This document shows, one piece after another, positions 44,546 to 53,489 of a stretch of DNA of 64,000 bases; the first letter of the stretch is position 1, and each line of letters starts with the position of its first letter. The notes below the pieces were generated by a model. That model saw nothing but the letters and a program-made list of their open reading frames with translations, was not told where the DNA came from and did no database searches. Location: contig JBITNC010000001.1 in the NCBI GenBank assembly GCA_050084985.1, positions 123,814,001-123,878,000 on the forward strand. The letters are read 5' to 3'. Origin of the DNA: Nageia nagi. Its lineage: Eukaryota; Pinophyta. Made by a program: the position numbers and the translations under genes.

Positions 44546-47500
44546 ATGTGGACAAGATCTAAAACTAGAGCAGCAAAAGAAGAACCGGAATTTGGGAAGT
44601 TAGATACTCCTAGGAGAAAGACCCTGATCAAGTCCAAGTCTCTGAATAGTGTCGACTCCCTAAAATCCTCTATCAAGCCAGAACCATCCAATCTTCATAC
44701 TAGAGATACCTTCCCTAGAATGGCTAATCCAGCTCAGAATATTTATCCGGAATGGGACAATGGAGTTCCTATAGCTCTGGCGGTATTACATGATATCCCA
44801 GCAAATGTTTTTAAAACCCTTCCGGAGTTTGATGCAACTTCAGAAAAAACGGCTTATGAGCACTGTGTGGATGTAGCCGGCCTAGCAAAGATTCACAATA
44901 TTCAGCATGAAGATGTTATGGTGAGATTACTGGCTCAGTCTTTCAAAGGAAAGGTCCTGGATTGGTACAGGGGCCTTTCTAATGGATCCATCAGTACCTG
45001 GGCTCAACTGGCAGAGCCCTTTATCCTGGAGTTTAATGAACTAGGGGATCCCTTTTCTCTGCTCACTCAGTTCACGTCAATCAAAAGGTTTGAACAAGAG
45101 AACATCCCGGATTTTAACATTAGATTCCAGAAAACATGGACGAGAGTACCCATGCCAGTCAGGCCTCAGCAGTTTCAAGCTTTGATGTATTATCTGAGAG
45201 CCTTTCCTCCGGATCTCTCTCTGCAAATCCAAAATTCCGGAGTGAATACTTTCCCGGAGGTCTATAGACAAGCAGTATATGCTGAATCCTGTCTTATTGC
45301 AGTTGGTAAGTTGCCAAGCCCTATGCCTATGCCCTATTTTCCAATAACTACCCAACAGCAAATGTGGAGACCTCCGGTAATCAGTTCAGTTCCACCTCTG
45401 GCCCATTTTCCTGCTCCTATTCAACCTTGGTCACCAAACTTGCCAAATCCTAGAGCTCCTTTGTCTTTACCTGCCCCCCCTCAGCCCAATGTGAATCAAG
45501 GAGTAGCGTCATCATCAGAAATTCAAGAGCTCAGGGATTTGTGTAGAAATATGGTGAATCAGATCACCATCCTAAGCAGACAGAGCAATGCAAGGAGATA
45601 TCCTTACCCGGCAGTGGAAAAGGGCCCACATGTAATGATAGAAAATTCAGATCAAGGTTCATCCTCCGGGTCAGTTGTTGGTTTATGTTTGGCTTGCAAT
45701 GACGCGCATGAACAAACAACATGTCCCGTGCATCAGTACCAAGAGTATTTGTCGGGAAATGGAGGTATCTCGCCGCCCGGAGTGGCAGACGACATAAATC
45801 AAAATGCAAACTTGATAAATTTTGCACCGGCAGATATAGGAGTTTTTGCGGTGGAAACAAGATCGGGGAAGAGGCCCCTGGTTTCCGGTATTCCGGAAAG
45901 AAAAGTTGAATCCCAAAGAGATGCCGGACCAGTGCTTTCTAGGAGGCAAGATGCAGTCCCCGGTTCTAAGGATAAGGTCCTGGAAAAGGAAAAGAATGCC
46001 GAAAAATTCCCACTTCCGGAGATCAAACCGACCCCAAAAATCAATGACCAAAGTATTCGGAAGCTAAGGTTTCCTTCACTCACTAAGCACCAGAGGAAAG
46101 ATGATACCCTACAGCTTCGGGAAAGTTTCACCGATAGTCTTAGAAATAAAATCGGAGAACCTCCGGCTATTCCCGAGTTCGATATTGTGGCCGAGTTAAA
46201 GAGGACGCCAGCAAGAGTATCTTTGTTTGAGGCTTTAAAAAATCCTGGGCAGATTGATTTGCTGAAAACGTCCCTTATAGCTCAGAACGAAGGAATGGAA
46301 AAGGTTCTAAATCTGTTTGAGACATCGAAAATTCCGGGGATGGGAAAAAATAAACCTCCGGCCTTTTACATGACTCTGGAAATTGAAGGATATGTGCTCC
46401 ATAATTGTTTGGTTGATTCCGGAGCGGCTACTACTGTTATGCCCAAAGCAGTGTGTGACGTAATGGGATTGCCTATGACACGAACTACTACTGGAGTATT
46501 ACAGTTGGATTCCACACCTGTTAAGACAGTGGGAGTTATCAAAGATATAGTTCTAAAGATGCACAAGTGCCCCTCTGTGGTTATTACTCAAGAAGTTGTT
46601 GTGGTGGAGTTACCCCCTCTGTTCGGGTTATGTTTGTCCAGAGAGTTTACAGCGAAAATAGGAGGTTACCTAGCAATGGATTATACTCATTATCTGATCC
46701 CTTGTGGGAATAAGAGGGTTAGGTTAAACAATGAGGAAATTTCCGAATTTCACGTAGAAAAAAAGGAGGAAGTGTGTGCAATCTTTGGTGAAATAGAGGA
46801 ATCAGACGAGTTACTGGAAAGGTTGCAAACTGAAGATCCTTATAGTATGAGTATGCTTAATACCATCAGCGATATGGAATTTGGAAATTATTGCTTGATG
46901 GAACCGGAGTCTTTTGTCCCGGAACTCACTAAGGGAAGCTTCCGGAGGAATGAGATCTGGGAGATGTTTTTTGACGGAGCTAGGTCTAAAAATGGATCTG
47001 GAGTGGGAATCATTCTGAAGGAACCAAATGGCAAGGTATATAAATTCTCTTTCAGGCTTACCTGGTTATGTTCAAATAATGTAACAGAATATGAAGCACT
47101 TTGCCTCGGGCTGGAACAAGCCATTAAAATGAAGATCCGGTGTTTGAAGATCAAAGGAGATTCAGAGCTAATAGTAAAGCAGGTGACAGATAAATGTTCA
47201 GCTAAGCATCACTATTTGAAATCATATAGAAATAGAGTTTGGGATCTGTTGGAACATTTCGAGGCTTTACATATTCAGTCAATCTCAAGGAGGTTCAATC
47301 ATGAGGCTGATGCTTTAGCACAGATGGGAGCCAGCTTTGATCCCACTGATGATTGGTTCAGGGAAAAAGGGGTTCAACTCATTTTCAGGCCTTCAATTCC
47401 GGATAATGATTCCTTCTGGCAAGTGTTCCGGGATGAGGCTCAGATTAATCAATTCCTATTACAACAAGCTGTGTGTCACGCGGTAGGGGAAGAAGATTCT

Positions 47501-48688
47501 GAAATCTTCCGGGGGCAGGATGTAATTCAACTGAATAATAATAAAGTTCCCAAAGATTTGATTCCGTTCGAAGCATTGTTTGACAGATGCGACCATGTAA
47601 AAAGAAGAGGTCTAAGTATAAATCCGGATAACTATAGAGAGTGTGAGGTTTTCCCGGGCAAGTCATTGAAAATCGGTACCTGTAATACCCCGGAACAAAC
47701 CCACGAGATTGTGCAATTATGCAAGGCATATGTAGACGTCATTGCTTGGTCTTACGACGATTTGAAGATTTTCGACAAGTCAGTGATGCAGCATACTATT
47801 GAATTGATAGAAAACGCCAAACCAGTCAGACAGAAACAGCGGCCAGTGAATCCTAAAATCGAAGCAGCTATGAAACAAGAAGTTTTGAAATTGTATAAAG
47901 CTGGAATAATTTATCCCATTAAACACTCCACTTGGGTGGCGAACCTCGTACCGGTCCGGAAGAAAAATGGTGAGATAAGGCTGTGTGTGGATTTTCGGGG
48001 CCTGAATAAAGTATCCTTGAGAGATCATTATCCTTTGCCACCAATGGAACAAATACTCAATACCGTGGCGGGTGCCGAAAGATTCTCTTTGATAGATGGT
48101 TTCTCCGGATACAACCAGGTGTGGGTCCGGAACGAAGACCAATTTAAAACGGCTTTTACAACCAAATGGGGTACATTTGCTTTCCAGAGAATGCCTTTCG
48201 GTTTGTCTAATGCAGGAGCTACTTTCCAAAGAGCTATGGATCATGCATTTGGAGAGTTGGTGAACAAGAGCGTGGTAGTATATCTTGATGATATTACTGT
48301 GTTCTCACATAACAAAAACCTTCACGTCCAACACCTGGAACAGGTTTTCATCAAATGTAGAAGGTATGGCATATCCTTGAATCCTAAGAAATCAATTTTC
48401 GCAGTAGATGAAGGGAAGTTATTGGGTCATGTAATTTCAAAGGAAGGTTGGGCCATTGATCCAGATAGAATAAAAGCAATTAAGAACTTAGTTCTCCCAT
48501 CCAATAAGAAGTCTCTACAGTCTTTTCTGGGTCAGATTAATTTTGTCAGGAGATTTGTTCAGGATTTTTCAGGCATTGTCAAACCTATTACTCAGATGCT
48601 AAAAAAGGATACACTGTTTGAGTGGACGGAAGAAGGTAAAAAGGCTTTTCAGGAAATCAAAGAAGTAATTACTGAAGCCCGGTACTGA
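44546..48688 (+). CDS. Gag-Pro-RNaseH-RT part of gypsy unit 2 polyprotein
   Basis: Starts at ATG 44546 (MWTRSKTRAAKEE). Domains by residue: Retrotrans_gag about 105-215 (KGKVLDWYRGL at 130); zinc knuckle CLACNDAHEQTTC at about 381, spaced C-2-C-3-H-4-C rather than the usual C-2-C-4-H-4-C; retropepsin with active DSGA at 624; RNase H of RVT_3 type at about 806-930 with acidic set D810 (FFDGARS), E848 (VTEYEAL), D872 (GDSELIV) and D922 (HEADALA); RT at about 1090-1340 with D1184 (LIDGFSG) and YLDD at 1246-1249. Gag, protease and pol share one frame, so processing of one polyprotein is implied. A missing C at 48678-48680 (three C, four in other units) shifts the frame and ends it at 48688. The sequence is otherwise intact and clearly young. 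Lineage: Tat-like, from AYVDVIAWSYDDL and the RVT_3 domain. Confidence 0.9.
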   Translation: MWTRSKTRAAKEEPEFGKLDTPRRKTLIKSKSLNSVDSLKSSIKPEPSNLHTRDTFPRMANPAQNIYPEWDNGVPIALAVLHDIPANVFKTLPEFDATSEKTAYEHCVDVAGLAKIHNIQHEDVMVRLLAQSFKGKVLDWYRGLSNGSISTWAQLAEPFILEFNELGDPFSLLTQFTSIKRFEQENIPDFNIRFQKTWTRVPMPVRPQQFQALMYYLRAFPPDLSLQIQNSGVNTFPEVYRQAVYAESCLIAVGKLPSPMPMPYFPITTQQQMWRPPVISSVPPLAHFPAPIQPWSPNLPNPRAPLSLPAPPQPNVNQGVASSSEIQELRDLCRNMVNQITILSRQSNARRYPYPAVEKGPHVMIENSDQGSSSGSVVGLCLACNDAHEQTTCPVHQYQEYLSGNGGISPPGVADDINQNANLINFAPADIGVFAVETRSGKRPLVSGIPERKVESQRDAGPVLSRRQDAVPGSKDKVLEKEKNAEKFPLPEIKPTPKINDQSIRKLRFPSLTKHQRKDDTLQLRESFTDSLRNKIGEPPAIPEFDIVAELKRTPARVSLFEALKNPGQIDLLKTSLIAQNEGMEKVLNLFETSKIPGMGKNKPPAFYMTLEIEGYVLHNCLVDSGAATTVMPKAVCDVMGLPMTRTTTGVLQLDSTPVKTVGVIKDIVLKMHKCPSVVITQEVVVVELPPLFGLCLSREFTAKIGGYLAMDYTHYLIPCGNKRVRLNNEEISEFHVEKKEEVCAIFGEIEESDELLERLQTEDPYSMSMLNTISDMEFGNYCLMEPESFVPELTKGSFRRNEIWEMFFDGARSKNGSGVGIILKEPNGKVYKFSFRLTWLCSNNVTEYEALCLGLEQAIKMKIRCLKIKGDSELIVKQVTDKCSAKHHYLKSYRNRVWDLLEHFEALHIQSISRRFNHEADALAQMGASFDPTDDWFREKGVQLIFRPSIPDNDSFWQVFRDEAQINQFLLQQAVCHAVGEEDSEIFRGQDVIQLNNNKVPKDLIPFEALFDRCDHVKRRGLSINPDNYRECEVFPGKSLKIGTCNTPEQTHEIVQLCKAYVDVIAWSYDDLKIFDKSVMQHTIELIENAKPVRQKQRPVNPKIEAAMKQEVLKLYKAGIIYPIKHSTWVANLVPVRKKNGEIRLCVDFRGLNKVSLRDHYPLPPMEQILNTVAGAERFSLIDGFSGYNQVWVRNEDQFKTAFTTKWGTFAFQRMPFGLSNAGATFQRAMDHAFGELVNKSVVVYLDDITVFSHNKNLHVQHLEQVFIKCRRYGISLNPKKSIFAVDEGKLLGHVISKEGWAIDPDRIKAIKNLVLPSNKKSLQSFLGQINFVRRFVQDFSGIVKPITQMLKKDTLFEWTEEGKKAFQEIKEVITEARY

Positions 48689-50421
48689 GAAATCCGGATT
48701 TTAGTAAGAAGTTTATTCTGTATGCATATGGTTCGGATACTAGTGTCGCTGCTATTCTGACTCAAAAGTATGAAAAGAATGAGGAATATCCCGTAGCGTT
48801 CTTCAGCCAAACTATGAATAGTTGCGAAGAGAAATATACCTTTCTTGAAAAACAAGTCTTGGCCATTGTGAAAGCTCTTGGCAAGTTGAAACATTATGTT
48901 GCTCAAAGCAAGATTTTGATTCTAACTATACATCCGGATGTCAGGTCTTATATTATGCAGGGTGAATTGGGAGAAGGGAGACCCGGTTGGATTTCAAAAA
49001 TCCTCAAATATGATGTAGAAATCCGGCCTACCAAGCTCATAAAAGGGAGAGCGCTTTGTGAGCAACTTGCAAAATCAACAATACCAGAGGAGGGAACAGT
49101 ATGCCATATTGGACAAAAGGTACCAGAGGTCGAACCTGGGGTTATAACGAATGATTGGGTAGAGCAGTTGAGCAGATACTTCGAGTCCGGAAAGCTTCCT
49201 GACAACATGGATGCGTCCCAGAGAAGGCGGTTCAAAATTCATGCCCAAAATTATACAGAAATAGATCAGGTACTTTACAGAAGAAATCATGATGGTGTTT
49301 TGCTGAGATGTGTACCGGCATCGAAGACAGAAGAACTTATTGAAGAGTTTCATTCCGGGATATCCGGAGGCCATTATTCCGGATATACAATGGTGAGTAA
49401 AATTATCCAAGCCGGATATTATTGGCCTACTATGTTTAAAGAGGCTTTTGCAAAATCCCAGGGTTGTGAAAAATGTCAAAGGTTCGCGGGGAGAAAGAGA
49501 AGTGCAGCATTGCCGTTGGAACCGGTTCAGGCGGAGGAACCCTTTCAGCAATGGGGGTTGGATTTTATTGGAGTAATCAATCCTAATTCTTCAGCCGGGC
49601 ATAAATTTATTCTCACAGCTACAGATTTCTTCACCAGATGGGCAGAGGCGGAAGCCGTGAGAGAAGCAAACCAGAAGACCGTGGTAAAATTCATAGAGAA
49701 GCTAATCACCAGGTATGGTATCCCTCAAACAATTGTTTCAGACAATGGCCTAGCATTTGTAGGAACAGAAGTCACAAATTTTGCTATGAGATATGGTATT
49801 TACTGGAAAACTTCCTCGAATTATTACCCTCAGGGTAATGGTTTGGCCGAATCTACAAATAAGAACTTGATCCGGATTCTTAAAAGAATAATGGAAGACA
49901 ACCCACGAACTTGGCATGAGAAACTTAATTGGGCATTGTGGGCAGATAGAATCACTGTGAAGTCATCCATCAAGACCAGCCCTTATACTCTGGTATACGG
50001 TAAGAGGGCCATGTTGCCAAGTCATTTCGAGCTTCCGGCCTTGAAAATTTTACAAGAGTACGGAGGAGATTTCGAACCCCATCAAGTCCGTCTGAATGAA
50101 CTACTGCATTTGGAAGAACTCCGGAATCAGTCGTATCAGAGTTTACAGAACAGAAACGCAGTAGTTAAGAGATGGTTCGATAACCGAAAGGCCACTCCAG
50201 AAGATTTCAAGGAAGGAGATTTAGTTTTGAAATGGGATGAAGACAGAGCCAAGACTGGAAAACATAAAAAGTTTGATTCCTTATGGTCCGGACCGTACAT
50301 GATATCTAGATGTGCAGGAAAGAACTCTTTCGAAATATCAAAGTTAAACGGGTGGCGGCTGCCAATCTTGGTCAATGGGCAGCATTTAAAGCACTATGAA
50401 CCCGCATGCGCGGGAGATTGA
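48682..50421 (+). CDS. RNaseH-remnant and integrase part of gypsy unit 2 polyprotein
   Basis: This continues the polyprotein after the one-base deletion at about 48679; the first in-frame ATG is 48814, but it is not a separate gene. It holds the native gypsy RNase H with lost catalytic residues (FILYAYGSDTSVAAIL where TDAS is expected; LTIHPDV where TDH is expected). Then come the integrase HHCC finger (HSGISGGHYSG, GYYWPTM, CEKCQRF) and core with D1673 (GLDFIG), D1733 (VSDNGLA) and E1769 (GLAEST), a D-35-E spacing. The C-terminal module has LWSGPYMI (GPY/F type). There is no chromodomain. The whole polyprotein would be 1958 residues, counted over the indel. Confidence 0.88.
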   Translation, partial: VLRNPDFSKKFILYAYGSDTSVAAILTQKYEKNEEYPVAFFSQTMNSCEEKYTFLEKQVLAIVKALGKLKHYVAQSKILILTIHPDVRSYIMQGELGEGRPGWISKILKYDVEIRPTKLIKGRALCEQLAKSTIPEEGTVCHIGQKVPEVEPGVITNDWVEQLSRYFESGKLPDNMDASQRRRFKIHAQNYTEIDQVLYRRNHDGVLLRCVPASKTEELIEEFHSGISGGHYSGYTMVSKIIQAGYYWPTMFKEAFAKSQGCEKCQRFAGRKRSAALPLEPVQAEEPFQQWGLDFIGVINPNSSAGHKFILTATDFFTRWAEAEAVREANQKTVVKFIEKLITRYGIPQTIVSDNGLAFVGTEVTNFAMRYGIYWKTSSNYYPQGNGLAESTNKNLIRILKRIMEDNPRTWHEKLNWALWADRITVKSSIKTSPYTLVYGKRAMLPSHFELPALKILQEYGGDFEPHQVRLNELLHLEELRNQSYQSLQNRNAVVKRWFDNRKATPEDFKEGDLVLKWDEDRAKTGKHKKFDSLWSGPYMISRCAGKNSFEISKLNGWRLPILVNGQHLKHYEPACAGD

Positions 50422-50546
50422 CTGAAAGAAAAGACATGATTTTGTATATATGTAAATAAAAAGACAGGATTTCAATTTTGAATTTGAGGCTGGATTCTAA
50501 ATTTCTTTTCGACAAAGGCGAAATTTTCCCTCAGAAGTCGCCATAA

Positions 50547-51821
50547 TGTAGATTCCTACAAAATAAATTCTTTATTAAAGCCCCGGTATACCTTAATTTC
50601 AACCATGGGTTCATTCTTAGATTCTCTGGAGTTTTTTCCGGAGCAGATAAAGCAGCCCGGAGTCAGAGTAAAGTTTTCCGGAATAAAGTGGAGACGTGCG
50701 GAGGATAAGATGATTATTTTTTGGGGTGAAAACCAAGTTCCGGAAAAGATAAAGTCAGCATAAGTTCTCCAGCAAACAAAGCATTCCGGAGAAATGAAAT
50801 AATGACGTCACGGGGAAACAACGTTCACATTTTGAATGGAACCGGAGCCCAGAATGGATGACATCATCAAGGAGTAATTTAGTGTCCGGAGCCAGTGAAT
50901 GAAGAAGTCCGGAGATTCAAGGCTGACGTCAGGCGTAGGGGAAAGATTAACATTTGGGATTAAGACCGCGCCCAGAGGAAAATAGGCCCGCAAAGAAAGA
51001 TTGAAGAGCCTGAGCCATAGAATTAAGAAATCCCGAAAGAGAGTAAGTCTGCAAGATGCCTGAGTACAATCATCAGGGAACCGAATCGTCGGCGATCTGC
51101 CCAATTTTGTAACAGCCGGCCAAGTGTCATATGTAGGTGATATCAGTTCAAGAAGGCCAGAATCTTGCGGCCGTTTTGTAAACGTTTCTATTCTGTAATT
51201 TTGTAACTGTTATTAACACAGTATAAATATATGAAAATAAAGAGAAACTGGGGTCGGAAGCCTAGTATTGCCCTTTTCATTTGTTCTCGAAGACCTGTAG
51301 CTTCAGTCCGGTACTATGAAACCATCTTGACCTTTCTTGTCTAGCACTCGTAATTGTTATTCTTAATTTGGTTACATTGTGGCAGCTTAGCTTGTTTCCT
51401 GAGTAATAGTTGCGGGTTGCTAGTATAACTGTGTCTGCTACATGGTAGAGTAGAAGCTGGGGAGCTATTCAGAGAGTGAGGACTTGTTCTGTGGCTGCGA
51501 CACTAGATTCAGGCCAAGGTTTCGCACACTGCGAAAGCCCGCGCTGAACTAGTGATCTACCCCTTTGCTTTCTCTCTCGTTACCCTATCCTTTTACTTCC
51601 TTTCTTGTTACCCTATCCTTTTACTTCCTTTCTTGTTACCCTATCCTTTTGCTTAAATCTCTCGCTCCCTACTCTTTTTATCTCTTTCCTGTTACTTTTT
51701 CTCTGCCCAATGGATAAGGAACCGGCCTTCTCCGGAGATCAGGCTGCGTCCTACAGTCTGTTCGTGAACTACTTTGGTTAAGATTGTTCCAGGCGCACAT
51801 ATTACACAATCTCAATCAACA
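50547..51821 (+). mobile_element. LTR 2, shared by units 2 and 3
   Basis: 1275 bp, from TGTAGATT to TCAATCAACA. It serves as 3' LTR of unit 2 and 5' LTR of unit 3, with no target-site duplication or flanking host DNA between them. It differs from LTR 3 at about two places (C/T in TTTTCCGGAATA at 50676-50680 against 58099-58103; G/A near 51745 against 59168). Includes the same short ORF (51710-51781). Confidence 0.9.
50803..51231 (+). promoter_or_regulatory. LTR 2 promoter: TGACGTCA sites and TATA box
   Basis: TGACGTCA at 50803-50810 and 50924-50931; TATAAATATA at 51222-51231. Same arrangement as LTR 1. Confidence 0.6.
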
Positions 51822-51968
51822 GTATTTCTTTTTGGCACGCCCGGTGGGACACGAAGAAATTTATTGGCGACTCTGCTGAAGCACCATCCATGGTATGTAT
51901 TAAAGCAAATTATTTATGAATATCATAGGTGCTTTGAACCTGTCATTTTCTTTTGCAATCTAGAGTTT

Positions 51969-53489
51969 ATGTGGACAAGATCTAAAACTAGAGCAGCAAA
52001 AGAAGAACCGGAATTTGGGAAGTTAGATACTCCTAGGAGAAAGACCCTGATCAAGTCCAAGTCTCTGAATAGTGTCGACTCCCTAAAATCCTCTATCAAG
52101 CTAGAACCATCCAATCTTCATACTAGAGATACCTTCCCTAGAATGGCTAATCCAGCTCAGAATATTTATCCGGAATGGGACAATGGAGTTCCTATAGCTC
52201 TGGCGGTATTACATGATATCCCAGCAAATGTTTTTAAAACCCTTCCGGAGTTTGATGCAACTTCAGAAAAAACGGCTTATGAGCACTGTGTGGATGTAGC
52301 CGGCCTAGCAAAGATTCACAATATTCAGCATGAAGATGTTATGGTGAGATTACTGGCTCAGTCTTTCAAAGGAAAGGTCCTGGATTGGTACAGGGGCCTT
52401 TCTAATGGATCCATCAGTACCTGGGCTCAACTGGCAGAGCCCTTTATCCTGGAGTTTAATGAACTAGGGGATCCCTTTTCTCTGCTCACTCAGTTCACGT
52501 CAATCAAAAGGTTTGAACAAGAGAACATCCCGGATTTTAACATTAGATTCCAGAAAACATGGACGAGAGTACCCATGCCAGTCAGGCCTCAGCAGTTTCA
52601 AGCTTTGATGTATTATCTGAGAGCCTTTCCTCTGGATCTCTCTCTGCAAATCCAAAATTCCGGAGTGAATACTTTCCCGGAGGTCTATAGACAAGCAGTA
52701 TATGCTGAATCCTGTCTTATTGCAGTTGGTAAGTTGCCAAGCCGTATGCCTATGCCCTATTTTCCAATAACTACCCAACAGCAAATGTGGAGACCTCCGG
52801 TAATCAGTTCAGTTCCACCTCTGGCCCATTTTCCTGCTCCTATTCAACCTTGGTCACCAAACTTGCCAAATCCTAGAGCTCCTTTGTCTTTACCTGCCCC
52901 CCCTCAGCCCAATGTGAATCAAGGAGTAGCGTCATCATCAGAAATTCAAGAGCTCAGGGATTTGTGTAGAAATATGGCGAATCAGATCACCATCCTAAGC
53001 AGACAGAGCAATGCAAGGAGATATCCTTACCCGGCAGTGGAAAAGGGCCCACATGTAATGATAGAAAATTCAGATCAAGGTTCATCCTCCGGGTCAGTTG
53101 TTGGTTTATGTTTGGCTTGCAATGACGCGCATGAACAAACAACATGTCCCGTGCATCAGTACCAAGAGTATTTGTCGGGAAATGGAGGTATCTCGCCGCC
53201 CGGAGTGGCAGACGACATAAATCAAAATGCAAACTTGATAAATTTTGCACCGGCAGATATAGGAGTTTTTGCGGTGGAAACAAGATCGGGGAAGAGGCCC
53301 CTGGTTTCGGTATTCCGGAAAGAAAAGTTGAATCCCAAAGAGATGCCGGACCAGTGCTTTCTAGGAGGCAAGATGCAGTCCCCGGTTCTAAGGATAAGGT
53401 CCTGGAAAAGGAAAAGAATGCCGAAAAATTCCCACTTCCGGAGATCAAACCGACCCCAAAAATCAATGACCAAAGTATTCGGAAGCTAA
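51969..53489 (+). CDS. Gag part of gypsy unit 3 polyprotein (frameshifted)
   Basis: Starts at ATG 51969 as in unit 2 and codes for the gag core and zinc knuckle. One C is missing at about 53308 (TTTCGG against TTTCCGG), so the last 60 codons are read out of frame and end at 53489. Private substitutions against unit 2 include P to L in the block near 52632 (CCG to CTG) and P to R near 52744. Function as capsid protein would be retained up to the shift. Confidence 0.88.
   Translation: MWTRSKTRAAKEEPEFGKLDTPRRKTLIKSKSLNSVDSLKSSIKLEPSNLHTRDTFPRMANPAQNIYPEWDNGVPIALAVLHDIPANVFKTLPEFDATSEKTAYEHCVDVAGLAKIHNIQHEDVMVRLLAQSFKGKVLDWYRGLSNGSISTWAQLAEPFILEFNELGDPFSLLTQFTSIKRFEQENIPDFNIRFQKTWTRVPMPVRPQQFQALMYYLRAFPLDLSLQIQNSGVNTFPEVYRQAVYAESCLIAVGKLPSRMPMPYFPITTQQQMWRPPVISSVPPLAHFPAPIQPWSPNLPNPRAPLSLPAPPQPNVNQGVASSSEIQELRDLCRNMANQITILSRQSNARRYPYPAVEKGPHVMIENSDQGSSSGSVVGLCLACNDAHEQTTCPVHQYQEYLSGNGGISPPGVADDINQNANLINFAPADIGVFAVETRSGKRPLVSVFRKEKLNPKEMPDQCFLGGKMQSPVLRIRSWKRKRMPKNSHFRRSNRPQKSMTKVFGS

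Larger units (their letters stand above)
43122..51821 (+). mobile_element. Young Tat-like Ty3/gypsy element, unit 2 (LTR 1 to LTR 2)
   Basis: A complete LTR-interior-LTR structure of 8700 bp: LTR 1, leader, gag-pol, spacer, LTR 2. LTRs are nearly identical, indicating very recent insertion or homogenisation. The period to the next unit is 7423 bp. Because neighbours share LTRs, this is one member of a tandem array rather than a separate insertion. Confidence 0.88.

Noticed and set aside
48948-49551. Minus-strand frames of 95 and 158 codons, repeated in all three units
   Set aside because: They are antisense shadows of the pol coding sequence with no independent domain.
50808-51104. Minus-strand 98-codon frame in each LTR
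   Set aside because: It repeats only because the LTR repeats. It overlaps the U3 regulatory motifs and matches no family I know; an antisense gene is not supported.
53144-53311. ATG at 53144 as the start of the long unit 3 pol frame
   Set aside because: It lies in the gag coding region before the frameshift and in a different gag frame. The open stretch is an effect of the one-base deletion at 53308.
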